Assembly (NCBI GenBank): GCA_033439295.1
Contig: JAVTLE010000013.1
Location: forward strand, 868,001 to 932,000
Reading direction: 5' to 3'
Origin: Deuterostichococcus epilithicus
Taxonomy: Eukaryota > Chlorophyta > Trebouxiophyceae > Prasiolales > Stichococcaceae
Length of the DNA stretch: 64,000 nt
Under the pieces are notes generated by a model. It did not search any database. It saw only the letters and a list, made by a program, of their open reading frames with translations, and had not been told where the DNA came from. The position numbers and the translations under genes are program-made. Below are positions 22,201 to 34,572 of this stretch, piece after piece (the first letter of the stretch is position 1; each line of letters opens with the position of its first letter).

Positions 22201-24043
22201 CTGCCCGGTGCGTGATGAGCACGCCCTGCGCGATTTCCAGAATTTGGCATGCATGCCAGCAACAACTCGAGCATGATACACATCGTGAGGATTGCGGCCA
22301 CACAGCAGCATCGCGCGCAGCTGCGGATGTCCAGCTCCCTAGTCCATGGCGACTGCATGTTCGTGGTGCCAGAACGTTTGCAGGGCAGCAGACACGAGAC
22401 GAGAAATGCAATTCGCACCTTGGGGTCGCCGGTGGTGCCGCTGGTGTACATGATGGTGCAGTAGTCCTCCGCCTGCGGCGGCACCGGCGGCGCCGGGTGC
22501 GCCTTGCCGAGCGCCAGGAACTCCTCAAAGGCGTACACCTTGATGCTGCCCAGCTTGGCGATCGCCTGGCGGCGGCAGCAGCGCAAGCTTTGTTGACGAG
22601 TCGGTCTCAGATGGAAGGAGGCACGCTGGCACTGGCGGCGTGGAGCGTCAAGCCGCGCTTGTATCGGAAGGAACATTTGAACAGCTCTCCAAGAGCGGAA
22701 AGGGCGGCTGGCGCCCAGCTAATGCCCTTAGTCTGATGCTGCAGCTGCGGACGACAATTCAGTCCTGCAGCCAGCTCGGTCGCCCACCTCAGCGGCGGCC
22801 TTGTCTCCATCGCCCCAGTACACCACCGTCTTGACAAGCTCCAGCACATGCGGCAGCGCCGCGGCCAGGTTGCCCAGCTTATCGGAGGCCGCAAACACGA
22901 TGCTGGCCTCCGAGTGGCTAATGATGAACTCGATGGCGTTCTCGCCCAGCGAGTCGTAGAGCGGGACGCAGTAGAGTGACATCCGGTTGCACGCCTGCAG
23001 CATCGCAGCACACGTGTGATGTGTGCTCCTCAACGCACAGCACTCGAGGTCGCTCCAGCGGTACACATCAGGCAAACACCAGGCAGACAAATGAATGTCG
23101 CCTCGCAAGGTTCGCAGCTGCTTGGGGCGGTAACACCCCAAGGACGCCTGCGCTCCAGAAGGGGCGCTGCATGCAGAGTGGCGCCGGCGCTACCTGCATG
23201 GTGGTCATCCACTCCGGGCTATTGGCGCCGAACACGCCGACCCGGCCCTGGGGCTTCAGGCCGACGTGCGCCAGGCCGGACGCGATGCCCTCCACCTTTG
23301 CGGCAGTCTGCGCGTACGTCAGCCACTTGAAGGGCCCGGCATTGCCGTCCTTGTCGGTGGGCCGCCATCCGAGGCATTCGTTGTTTGGGTACTTCTTCAC
23401 GCTGCGAGCACAGAAGCAGGAATGCTCGCCACGAGCGTGCTGCAGGTAGCGATGCAAGTGCACACTCAATACCCTCCCTGGTAGCACAAGCGACGGTCAA
23501 AGTTGCAAATCGACAGCTGACAACACATGTGTGATGCAAAATGATGCAAGCAAACTGACGGACAGGTCCTGTCGATGGACCTTTCAAGTCCTGCACCCTT
23601 CGACGATCTGACCATCACACGGCACCACTGGCCCTGCATGCACCCGCACATGAGCGTGCTCCACTGTAAATTGCTCAAACACACCTGTTCTGGAAGCTCT
23701 CGTAGAGTGTCGACACGCCGTCGAGTTTGGCAAACCCATCCTTGGCAACGACGTTCCTGAACTCAGGAGATGTTGTCTTGCCATTTGGCCGCGTCTCAGC
23801 CGGAGACACCTCCACAAGAAGGTTGCCGATCTTGTTCTTGGGGTGCCCCATGGAGGCCGGCTGCAATAGGAGGAGTGACGGGGGCCAAAATGGCAATTGT
23901 GTGAAGTTGTGAAAGTTGCCATTGCCAGCTGGTCCGATCACAATTCTTACCTGATGGCTGATGAGGAATTTCTGTTTGGGAGCTGAATGGCTGAAATGCT
24001 TTGCAGATATGCGTTGCTCAGAGAGCGTGCGGAGATAGGGCAT
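19295..24043 (-). CDS. LACS: Long-chain acyl-CoA synthetase, 14 exons, 706 aa
   Basis: The enzyme activates long-chain fatty acids to acyl-CoA through an acyl-AMP, feeding lipid synthesis or beta-oxidation. Exons in transcription order: 24043-23951, 23860-23685, 23401-23194, 22994-22788, 22565-22419, 22225-21911, 21752-21666, 21392-21189, 21010-20906, 20678-20507, 20301-20180, 19934-19803, 19595-19465, 19316-19295. Every junction is GT-AG and every phase closes. The P-loop is [11 protein letters not shown] across exons 5/6. Other motifs are [16 protein letters not shown], the adenylate motif QGYGLTET and the FACS motif [12 protein letters not shown]...LRITDRMKN. The product ends [20 protein letters not shown] plus a few basic residues; the last exon is only 22 nt. 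Length matches plant and algal LACS (about 660-720). Exon 1 is short, with Ser, Arg and His; a peroxisomal PTS2 signal is not evident. Confidence 0.96.
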
Positions 24044-24389
24044 GGCTGCTGCTGATGATCACGGCCGCCTGGTGGTCCACTGCCGCACCCCCTCCCACTG
24101 TGGTGTGGCGGCAAAACCCCTGCTGCACCCTCAGCTAGCTAGGACCTCGCCGCGTAATCAAATTCGCCTGATCGGTCCTTGCGGCTGTGATAGACGTGCG
24201 TGTGCGTCGTGATAGGTGCAAATCCAGTGGGTTCCCATCGGCATCGAAAGCGCCATGCCGTCCAAAGTTGCAGGACAAATCATGCGCAAATTAAGTTCAG
24301 TTGACGGTCAAGTAATATTCGCGGAACAAAGGGGCTCCGCATACGTGTGTCCGGCACACAAGCCGAGGTACGAGCCTACCGCCGCTGCC
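24044..24389. other. Intergenic region upstream of LACS
   Basis: This holds the LACS 5' region and the 3' end of the coiled-coil gene, both minus strand. No gene is seen. Confidence 0.4.
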
Positions 24390-27044
24390 TCAGTCCGGCT
24401 GCAGCTGCTGCAGCTCCTGTTGCCGCTGCCCCGCCGCCTCCGCCGCCGCCGCCGCGGCTGAAGCCTCCGATGCAGCCCTCTTCCACCGCCCTACCTCCAC
24501 CTCCAACTTGCGATTTGCCAGACTCCACTCCTCCAGCGTGCGCCGCAAACGCGCGTTCTCTTCCTGCTGCTGCTCTTTGCTCTCCTGCGCCACGCGAACG
24601 ACAAGCTCTCATAAATCATCTGCACTTCAGAGTTTCTCGTCTCTGAACTCGGCCAGTCCTGGAACCTCAGTCGCTGCAGGCCGGGCCCCAAGATACACAG
24701 CTTCACAGCTGTCCAGCAGGTATGTCCTGCAGCGTGACTCGAATGGATGAAAGCCTGTGCATACAGTACACCAGGCGACTGATGTGCCCGGATGTAACCT
24801 GCACGACATGGCGGACTCCCATCGGGTCTGCAAGCATTGACAAGAAGATGCTCGGACAACTACCAAAGCACCGCCAGCTGGTGGACACAGCGCCCCTCCC
24901 GCCCTTGCACCTCGAGCTGCTGGATGGCCTCCTGCCGCTCGTCCAGCATCTGCCAAGTGCTCCGGTTCTCCCGCCGCAGCAGCTCCGCGGACGCAAGGGC
25001 ACGCGCCTCCGCCAGGTGGGCAGCCTCCGCGACGCCCGACTGCGCGGCCTGCGTGTCGGCGGCCGCCAAAGACTCGCCCCCGCGCCTGCGCCCAGACACA
25101 CATCGTGGCCTCCTGAGCATTGCCGAGCAACAGCGCCAGCGGCAAGCTGCCTCGACCAGCAGGTGATGTTCTGTGGAGCCATGCCAGCTGCTGCGCATCC
25201 ACCGCGTCGGGTGGTGTGCCCGGCTCCCGGCGACCTATGCATGACGCCTCAGAAGTTACAGCGCAGGACAGCAAAAATCGAAACTCCCCACCTCTCGAGC
25301 AGCACGTTGAGGCGCAGCACCTCCTGGCTGAGCGAGTCGCGCTGCCGGTGCAGATACCTGATCAGCTCCGCCTGCTGCGCGCTGCCCTTCTCCCCGCGCC
25401 TGCAATCACAGGGTTGCATACGGAGTTCTGAGAGTCTGTGCAGCAGCCAAAGCATGTTGAAAACAGACCGAAGAACTGGTGGCGTCGTGCTTGCTGGAGC
25501 CTGAGAGGCATTGGTCTGTGTGAGAGTTAGAGTGACCCGCTGGTGCCGGGCCATGCTCGGCAGTGATGGCATGGCGGTCGCGGTGAGCGAGACGCCCGCT
25601 TCACGAGCCTGCAGTCGCATGGTCGGCGTTATGTGCAGATGGCATCTGGAGGTGGCATTCGATCAGATCCATCCATTACCGCCTGCCCATGTGGTCCCAG
25701 GCGCTCCAGCCGTGGCGGAGGTCAGTCTCCGCGTCGGGCCAGCCCTCGCCGTGGTTGTGGTGCCACACGCGAACGCTGTAGATTGTCGCCCACACTGCTG
25801 CCGCCACCGCCTGTGAGGGTTTGTGTCCATAAACGTGTGTTGATCATGTTTCCATTGCCATATCACTCGCATAAAACCAGTGAACAAGCGTGAGCATGTC
25901 CTGCGGATGCAGATCGCCAGAGGTGGCAGCGCGCACCTGTGCGCAGGCAATGCCCGCCAGCAGCCGCCACTGCTGCACCAGCCAGAGGTGCTGCTTTGGC
26001 CAGGCGCTTGCCAGCATGAAGGCGGCGGTCGTGACTGCAGCAATGCGGAATGGGTACCGCACCAGCCCCTTTGTGCGCCTGCAGCCAGAGCCGAGCATCA
26101 TCAACTGATTGGCGGCCATGACTGCCACACTCAAGATGCGCATCAGAGCAGCGACACGACCATGCTCCTTGCGGTAATTGCTGCGTCACGTGCTGCGAGA
26201 GCATCGGCACTGCTTCTTGCTGTGCGGCAGGGAGCTGCATCGTTTGCAGCGAGTACAGTGACACAGCTGTGCTCCAGGTGTGAGAATGCTGTGTCAGGTG
26301 CAGCGAGAGCGGGAACACCAGTTTGCCCCTTGTGAGGCGGCTGCCTCATCAGGTGCCTCATTAGGTGCAGCGAGGGCAGCGACACGGCTGTGCCCTCTGT
26401 GAAACAGGTGCAGCATCAGGTGAAGCGCCAGGTGTGCCACGCCGCCGACCCAGCCCAACAACACACGCACCTATAGACCTGCAGGTGGCCATCGGCGCGG
26501 TGCCGCCTGTGCACATGCTTCAGCACCAGCTCCAGCAGGAAGGCCAGCGCCAGCACCAACACCTGCACTACACTTGGCCAGACTGGGGGGACCCTGTCAT
26601 CGGACATAGCAGCCTCGGTGTTAAAAAAGTGCTGATTTGTGCACGAAGCATTGATGCTGTCCTGCCGCGCCTTGGGAAACACAGCGTCACCTGTGCCGAT
26701 ATGGCCGCGCTCCACTTGCCGCGGTGCGAGCGCCAGTCGTAGCGCGAGCTGAGCACCGCGAGCGCCACCGCATACGCGACCGTCGCCGCAAGGAACGCAA
26801 GCGCCACGAGGTAGTGGTTCAGCCGCCTCGGGCGCCGCTCGGGCGTCCCCGCCTCGGCATCGGCATCCGCAAAGCCATTGTCGTCGGGCACCACCGCGCG
26901 GTCCAGCAGCAGCCGCCCATCGTACCGGCTCAGCTGCACACTGTGGGGGTCCGCCGCCGGCGTGCCGGGCCCGCGCGTGGGGCTGCGCGGTCGCGGCGAG
27001 GGTGTTGGCGCACGCGGCGAGGGCGCCATGAGCGGCACCTCCAT
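24390..27044 (-). CDS. Membrane-anchored coiled-coil protein, family not recognised
   Basis: The ATG at 27044 opens a Pro/Arg/Ser-rich cytosolic head (about 75 residues), followed by a strong hydrophobic segment (YLVALAFLAATVAYAVALAV, coded near 26740-26810). A second hydrophobic stretch (VLVLALAFLLELVL) lies near 26540-26580. A third region (YPFRIAAVTTAAFMLASAWP) is near 25990-26060, and an aromatic piece (VWHHNHGEGWPD) near 25730-25780. The C-terminal third is heptad-rich: QQAELIRYLHRQRDSLSQEV near 25330-25380, ENRSTWQMLDERQEAIQQLE near 24915-24975, and QQEENARLRRTLEEW near 24525-24570, ending LQQLQPD and a stop at 24390. The layout suggests a multi-pass membrane protein with a long coiled-coil tail. 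I do not assign a function. Exon ends are approximate. Short GTGCAGCGAG...CAGCGACACG repeats lie in the intron around 26145-26400. Confidence 0.6.
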
Positions 27045-27737
27045 GGCGAGCGGGCCGTCAGCCCAGGCAGCGCATTCGAGGATGGTACGTGCCTGTTTGC
27101 GGAGCTGTCGCTGAGGTTTTGGGCGTCAGGAAGGTGTGACGGGTTCAGCTGCCGACCAGTGCTACTAGCAACCGATTTGAATCAGCGCAAGCTGAAGCAC
27201 CGAGCTCCGATTGCATAGGCTGCAACGGCAGGATGTACTTTGTCGCCGCAAGTCTGGTGGGGCTGCAGACCGCACGTGCTGCGACGCTGCTCAAGCTTGC
27301 CGCAAGTGTACGGCAACGTTGCACAAGCGACAAAGTGCAACTCATGTGTGGCGCTGGACGTCTGAACGCTGAAAGTATTGCTTGGGCATCATCTCAATGA
27401 ATGTATGTAATCAAATGGCGTTTGCACACTCCGTGCTCGCATGGGTTCCGGAACAATTCCGGAACATGTGCAGATCGTTACTCGTAGACCTCCCTGACGC
27501 CGACCACTTATTGCAAAGCAAATGCGACCACCTTTTGGTCGCGAGAGCTGGCCTGTTGCTCCAAAGCGCAACAGAGTTCCACTGAATGTGCATCATAGCC
27601 TGAGCATGTTGAGCCGGCAGCGTGTTCTCTAAGCGGCTGGAGTTCCTCCTGGACATTTGAGATTGCTATACGCCTCGCGAGAAGATAAGTACCGATCTCA
27701 GGCGCGCGCATTCCGGGCGGGCCAGGGGCGCAGCCTC
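27045..27737. promoter_or_regulatory. Divergent region between the coiled-coil gene and DDX31
   Basis: The 693 bases hold the promoters of two divergent genes. AT content rises at 27370-27480. The inverted motif GGTTCCGGAACAATTCCGGAAC occurs in part at 27447-27466, with repeated TTCCGGAAC half-sites. No gene is seen. Confidence 0.45.
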
Positions 27738-30700
27738 ATGGCAGACGGCGACGGCTTGCTGCTAAACTTTGCCACTGCTGATGTCTCGAGGCCCGGCAAC
27801 GCCAAACGACGCGAGAACCCGAAGTCTAAAAGCTTCAAGAAGCATGCACGTGCTGATGCGGTGAGCGCACCTGCTATCTGGCAGGAAGTGCAGAGGCCGC
27901 AGCCTGCGACACCACACCGTTCGCGGGTCCTGTTCTGACGCCGTTCGCAAGGTCGACGGCCTGCAACCAAATCGCACGCTATGTGTGCACGCCTGCAGAA
28001 GTCCAAGGGCGTGACCTACCGGCCGCAGAAGCCCAACAACAAGCGGGCCAGGGCGCCGCCGCCGCAGGCCGCGCCAAATCGCAGCAGTCTAAAGGGCTAC
28101 TCGCTCGGGGAGGAGGGTCCGCCTGCTGCTGCAGCAGCCCCGGCAGCCACGGCAGCTGCAGCAGCAGCTGACAGCGCACCGGCTACCAAGCCGCAGCAGA
28201 AGGCATGGCCTTTCCAGAATGGCGGCAGGCTGGCGGCGAAGCCGCAGGGGGCTGCGCAGCTCAGCCAGGACGCACGGGCTGTCGAGGCATTACTGGACGA
28301 ACGGGAGACAGGTAAGCTGCATCGCAAAGGAGGACACCTTGCCCAGTCTGATCGATTGTGGCCGAATTTAGCGCTTTCAGAGTGATGCACAGAGGGTCGC
28401 TGGACTGCAGGTGCTCGGGACCTTGCCAGCGATTCAGAGCCAGCTGCTGCAGGCAGGAGCCGGAAGCGGGGCCCGGCTGCAGACCTGGGTCCGGCAGGTC
28501 AGTCTCATCTGCAGTATGATGGCAGGACGCTGCATCAGACCACACGAAGCCATGCAGCGCCTGAGCCACTGTGCCAGCATGCGTGTCAAGCAGCTTGTCA
28601 CTGCGACCTGACTGCTGCGCAGACGCGCCAGCAGAGGCCGCCGACGCCAACGATGAGGCAGACATCATGGCGGCGGTGCGCCTCGTGCGGCAGCGGGACG
28701 CCGCCGTGCAGCGGGACCTGCCGGTAAGGGCACTGTGCATCAACACAGCTGTGTCAGGTACCAGCAAGTGAACATCGAGGTTGATACTGTGCTTGGAGCC
28801 ACACTGAGAACAGCAGCACTGTGACGCCAGCCGACATGACGTGACATCGGCGCATCGCTGCAACTGTGTGCATGTTTCCCGAACAGCACGCGCACCCAGA
28901 GGAGGAGGAGGAGAGAGCGAAGGGCGTCGTGGTCTTCAGCACGGACGCCCGGCCGGTCAAGCGGCGGAAGTCGCACATGGACCGACAGTTTGAGCGCATG
29001 TCGGCGCAGCAGGTGAGCGAGCTCATGAAGGATTGTGTTTCATTTTGCTGTCATACTTATTCTCATGAGTCAGCGAAAGACACCACTTCAGGGTTCCCTC
29101 GGACGGCGCTTCCTCAGTGCCGCTCCACCGAGGCATTGCCAGCTGCTGGCGGCATGCTGGTGGCCTGTCGGCGGCAAGCTGATGCGCATCGACTTTCGCA
29201 ATGAGCCGCTCCGCAGGAGGCAGCCGAGGCAGAGGCGAAGGCGAAGCCGCCACCGCGCGCCAAGGTGGCGCGCCGGGCCGGCGAGACAGCGGCCGCAGAC
29301 ATGCACACGCCCGCCGCCACGCGCGCCGACCTGTTCGGCGCCGTGGACAGCAGCACCTTCGAGGGGCTGGGCCTGGCCAGCAGCCTCTCAGACCATCTGG
29401 AGGGTGCGTCAGATGCGCAGAATAAGCTAGGACGGAGGGTGCACTGCCTGGGCAGGGGCAAGGTCGACCATGCGCTGCAGCATGCGCGCTGCAGAGGTGT
29501 GGGCTGTTTGCGAGAGCAAATTTGCATCAAGGAACCTAAGCTCCTCAGGAGATGGCCTCATCGCGACACCAGCCTGTGTTCCCAATCGCTGGCTGCGCCC
29601 TCGCTTGACACAGCGTAGTGCCTCCCTGCGCAGCCATCAACTTCTCGGTGCCGACGCGCATCCAGCAGGCGGTGCTCCCGGTCATGCTGGGCGGGCGGGA
29701 CGTGCTGGCCAGCGCGCCCACAGGGTCTGGCAAGACGCTGTCCTACATCGCACCGGTGGTGAACCACATCCAGGTGGGTGCCCTCTGCCTTCATGAACAG
29801 CAATGTTGGCTGGAGACTTGCCTGTGAAGTGCCAGGTGATCAACCACGTGGTGGGTCCTCTCTTGCCTGTCTCCTTGAGTGGTTGATCCGACTCAAACTG
29901 AATTTCAAGGGCTGCGGTCTGCGATTCTCAACAGCGCCCGCAGGCCACATCCGCTCATGATTTTGCCTCCATGATGCCAGCCCCAGCTGTCGCTGCAGAG
30001 CATGCTGTCATTACTGTCCCATCCGACATGCCACCCAGCCACACTATGGTTTAGTGAACCTCGCGTTTCCTGTGCTGGTCTCTGTAGAGCATCACGCCTC
30101 GCGTGACGCGGCAGTCGGGCACGCACACGGTGATCATGGCGCCCACGCGGGAACTGTGCATCCAGATCTACGACGTGCTCAGCCTGGTGCTGCGGCGCTA
30201 CCACTGGGTGGTGCGCCCCTCGGTCCCCGCTCTCGTAAATCTCGGACGACCTGGGTCTTTCCAGTCCCATCGACCATCGACCATTCAATGATCGACCATT
30301 GATACACGTTGGACTGCTCAAGGCTCCCCTTGACACTGCCAAGGGCCGCGCAAGCACAGATCCCACGAACATGTCCAAAGCCGCTGATGGTGTCTGCAAC
30401 TTCCTCGCCTCCTTCGCAGGTGGCGGGCACAGTGTACGGCGGTGAGAACAGGGACAAGGAGAAGTCGCGCCTGCGGAAGGGCGTCAACATCCTGGTCGCC
30501 ACTCCCGGGTGCGTAGCACAGGTTTAGGGTTAAGGCTGTGGTTCTGTGTCAGAAAGCACAGCTTCGCAGTCTTGTGAGGAGCGTCCGATGAGCTGACCTA
30601 CGAGCCACGCCTTCGTGCGGGCTGCATCTGCAGCAGCACAGGTGTGGTCGCCAACTTGATGTCCATGTCACCTCCGCCAGCACTGGCTCTGCTGAGCTCA

Positions 30701-33700
30701 GCAGTCGAGGAGCCGAGGCTGTAGCTTTCGCGGCATGACATGTACCGATGGATCCGGGTTCTCCACAAACTGTCAACCTGTCCTGAAGCGTGACACCGCA
30801 TCCACACCCCGCAGGCGGCTGCTGGACCACCTACAGAACACAGCGTCCTTTGACGTGAGCCCGCTGCACTACCTGGTGCTGGACGAGGCGGACCGCCTCC
30901 TGGATCTGGGCTTCGAGCAGAAGATTGGTGCGCGCGGTTTGAGCCCTGCTGTTTGGGAACCGCCTGATGTCGCCGTTTGAGAGGGGCGGGTCATTGCGGT
31001 AGCTGCCAGGCGGGACTGCGGCGCTCAGGGCTCGCTGAATGGCAGGCTGCAAGGGGCTGTCCGTGATGCTACCACGGAGGCGAGCACGTGGTTCCATGCC
31101 TTTGCGGATGCGGCGCGCCCAGCTCGCCACAGGAGTTCCACACCTGGCTTCCCCTTGGTGTCTGACAGCGGTACTGCCGACCTGTGGTCTGACATGGCGG
31201 ACATGTGCCACGTTACGTTGCAGCGGACATCGTGCACATGCTGGACGACCGGGCCACCTTCCCTCGCCACACGGTGCGTTGAATGGTGCACGTGATGAGT
31301 GACAACTGCCAAAGGAGGCGCACCGAAAGATGGCTTGCGCGCTCTTGTCTGTCCTGTCACATCGGGCTCGCTGCCGCACGACGGTGGAGTGCTCAAAGCA
31401 GGTCCCATGTAGTGCCGCCTGATCGACGCAGGCGCTGTTCTCTGCCACGCTGCACTCGAAGTTGGGGGCACTGGCCACGCTCAGCCTCAACGACCCTGTC
31501 GCCGTGGGCTTCAGGTGATTCGCCTGCTTCTCGACGCGCAACCGTCTTGCTGACCTGCCACATGTGCAGGCCCTGGACGCACAGCCAGTCCTCGCACGCA
31601 TTTCGTCCCTGGAGCAAGACGCTGGAGCTACTAATTGCGGTTGTGCACTGTGCTCGGTCGGCGACCGACGTTGGGGAAACTCGAGACTCAGCCACAATCC
31701 CTCGGTCTACCACTTGCGCAGCTACACAAGAAAGGGGCGGGAGCTGATCGTGACGGGTGCCACTTCAGAAGCGGCGTCGGATGACGAGGACGGAGCGCCG
31801 CGCCAGTTCGAGCTGCCGAAGCAGCTCAAACAGCACTACCTGGAGGTGCGGCCCACGAGACCAGAGGAAGCACCCAGCAAAGCATCGAGCCTGCTCACAG
31901 GCGCTGGCGCGGCTTGGCGTCTTGCGCAGCTGTGCATCTCCTGTGAGATGCGAGGCGCCATCTTCCGTGCGTGCCCTGCGCAGGATCCTTGAGCAGCCAA
32001 GTGCCGCCAGGCTGACGCGCACGTCCAGGCAGCAGCATGGCGCGGCGTCCAGCTCCTCGATGGCAAGCTTGTGACGTTGAGACGAATGCCCATTTCAAGA
32101 CCCCTTTCGCCTCGCTCGCAAACTCAGGTGCCCTGCAAGCTGCGCCTGCTGGCGCTGGCAGCGCTGCTGCACTCCAAGGCGGCGGCGCGGCGCGGCGGCG
32201 GCCCCGACTCCGGCGGCAAAGTGGTGGTCTTCCTGTCGACGTGCGCCGGCGTGGACTTCCACTACGCTCTGCTGGCTGGCGTGCTGCCCGCCGCCGCCGG
32301 TGCGCGGCTGCCGGGCAAGCTTTTCAAGCTGCACGGCAACCTCGCCCAGGTGCGGCTTTCCTCGCTGCTGCAGGCTCGATTGGAGAATCTTTCCCCCCGG
32401 ACATGTCGCACAATGCTGTGCATCACGGCGGCAGCTGGTCGTCATTCGTCAATGCCCACGCTGTGTGGCAGTCGATGCGCAGGAGATCGCGCGCTGAGTA
32501 TCGAACGCAATGCCGCTCACAGGCAGCTGGGCGTCGGCCGCATGCGACTTGAGAATCGCTATTTTGTGAACCATCTGACTTTTCCGCCACCAATGAAACC
32601 TACAGTCCGCGCGTACACCTGCAGGCAGAGCGCACGGCGACATTCCTGGACTTCACCAAGAGCAAGTCGGGCGTGCTGCTGTGCACCGACGTGGCGGCGC
32701 GCGGCCTCGACTTCTCCGCGGTGTCCTCCATCGTCCAGTACGACCCGCCGGGCGAGGCTTCCGAGTGAGCGTCTCACCCCACAGTGCGGCCGCAGCAGAA
32801 CCCTTAGCCCGCCCGCCTGCATGAGAATGCGATGCCTCAGAGCCTCAGGGCCGCAATTGGCATCAGCCAAAGGCCCCCACAGCCTTGGCATTGCGCAGAA
32901 CGGGGCCAGTGTGCATCCGCAGACACTCAGACACTCAAACCCTGCTGCCGGGGCGCAGGTACGTGCACCGCGTGGGGCGGACGGCGCGCATGGGCCACGC
33001 CGGCGAGGCGGTCCTCTTCCTGCTGCCCAGCGAGGCCCCCTACCTGCAGCTGCTGCGCGGCCACAACGTGCATCTGCAGCCGCTGCCGCTGGACCCGGTG
33101 CTGCGGCAGCTGCCCGACGCCGAGGCCGCCTCGGTGGGCCTTGTCACTGCGCCAACCGCTCGCGCGGCGCCCCTCGCTGCTCGAGCGTTTGCAATCCGAT
33201 GTGGCCACGGTAGCATTGCCCTGTGCTATGGTACATGCATGCTTCATCACGGGATCAATCATGTGTGTGGGGTGTGGTCAGAGGAGGGCACGACGCAGAG
33301 TGGCTGCTGCCAGCAGCTGCTGCGGCTCTAGAGAGCTTTTCGATGAACCCCCTGCCAACATGGATACAAAGGACAGCCGTGGACAATCATTCTTCACCCC
33401 TATGAGATCATACAATTATTTCCACCCGCAGGGCGCGCTGATGGACGCGATCGATGCTGACAAGGATCTGCGGGCGCTTGCCAGCGCGGCTTTCCGCGCC
33501 TTTGTGCGCGCCTACGCCGCGCACCCGGCCTCTGTCAAGGACGTCTTCCACATCAAGAAGCTGCACCTGGGCCACGTTGCCGACAGCTTCGCCCTCAGGT
33601 GCGCAACATGCGACTTCGGGCATAGGCTCGCACCTGACAGCAGCCCGATTTTGCCCATTATGTGCGCGACAGTTTCGCCCTCAAGTGCGCGCCTCGCATT

Positions 33701-34051
33701 GCTTCGTGCACAGTGCAGCATGGAGGCTCCCATGCGCAAGCAGCAGCAGCAGCAGCTGCAGCAGCAGCGGTGGAGGCGTTGGCGGCGGCAGCAGCTCTCT
33801 GGACTCTTGAGCCGCTGTGATCGGCGCTTGATTGCTGCCCAGCAAGGACGCATGCCCCTGGTTCCGTGGCACAGTCGGGTGGGTCGCAGCTCTGACAGTA
33901 ATAGCCTGCATTTTGCTGCCGCAGGGACTCGCCGGCCGTGTTTGGCAAGGAGACTCGCCGGCCAGCCGAGAAGAAGAAGTTCAAGGCCGGGCGCAAGGCC
34001 AGCAAGCCCGCTGGCAAGCCTTGGAATGCCAAGCGAGCGGCGTACTCGTAA
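27738..34051 (+). CDS. DDX31: DEAD-box RNA helicase, DDX31/DBP7 family, 17 exons, 800 aa
   Basis: The family works in nucleolar assembly of the large ribosomal subunit. Exons: 27738-27860, 27999-28311, 28623-28723, 28887-29012, 29217-29403, 29634-29773, 30088-30210, 30420-30508, 30815-30927, 31224-31273, 31432-31514, 31722-31845, 32128-32349, 32625-32764, 32959-33133, 33432-33598, 33925-34051, phases consistent throughout. Motifs in order are Q motif ([11 protein letters not shown]), I APTGSGKT, Ia PTRELCIQI, Ib [50 protein letters not shown] and [14 protein letters not shown]. The N-terminal 240 residues are basic and Ala-rich ([16 protein letters not shown]). The C-terminal domain has [17 protein letters not shown], a DBP7-type block, and a Lys-rich tail ([18 protein letters not shown]) fit for nucleolar retention. 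The spacing GYSLGEEGP before FSVPTRIQQ also suits DBP7. Exon 12 could start 9 nt later at an alternative AG. Confidence 0.95.
33652..33698 (+). repeat. Copy of the DDX31 exon 16 3' end in the following intron
   Basis: Bases near 33667-33692 repeat 33581-33606 at an offset of 86 nt, with about 25 of 29 matches. They cover the last codons of exon 16 (DSFAL) and its donor. In the copy CAGGTGCGC has become CAAGTGCGC, so the donor context is weakened. Confidence 0.65.
33736..33775 (+). repeat. CAG-repeat tract in the last DDX31 intron
   Basis: An imperfect run of AGC/CAG triplets lies between exons 16 and 17. It is intronic in the model. Confidence 0.7.
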
Positions 34052-34572
34052 GAGCTTTGTGCCAGGCATGTGAATCGACTGATTATGATTCAGCGCGGCA
34101 CCCAGCCGTACCCTGGCTGGCGAAGGGGTACTCAGACGACTTGTGTTTGTCACAACAAGCAGCTGCGTCCAAACGCTAATGTTCATTGAGTTGGGTGATC
34201 ATGTGTACACCACATAGATGGTATGTGTGTTACACCACATGGATGGAACTCGAACAAAAACCCAAGTGCGAACACATTGCTCTGTCTATGGTACAAAGCT
34301 GGAACGGCTATCAGAGGAGCACTGCACCCTGGTCGTCATACTGCTGCGCCCAGCTGAAAAGTCTTTGTGCCGCAAATCAAAGTTTCTGGCGTGCCAACAT
34401 GATGGGGACATGTCCTCACGCGCCTGTTTGCGGCGCTGTGTCACTGCAGCCGTGATGGAGTGGACCCTGCTGATCGGCCTCAGCTGAGTGCCGCACGACC
34501 TCCAACGTCACCACGTCAGCCTGCTGCTTGTTCAACCATGCAGCGCCTGCAGCTGCCGGCCCGCGCCGTCGC
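34052..34572. other. Convergent 3' region between DDX31 and the deaminase-like gene
   Basis: No gene is seen. A short imperfect repeat (CACCACATAGATGG / CACCACATGGATGG) lies at 34209-34244. Confidence 0.45.
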
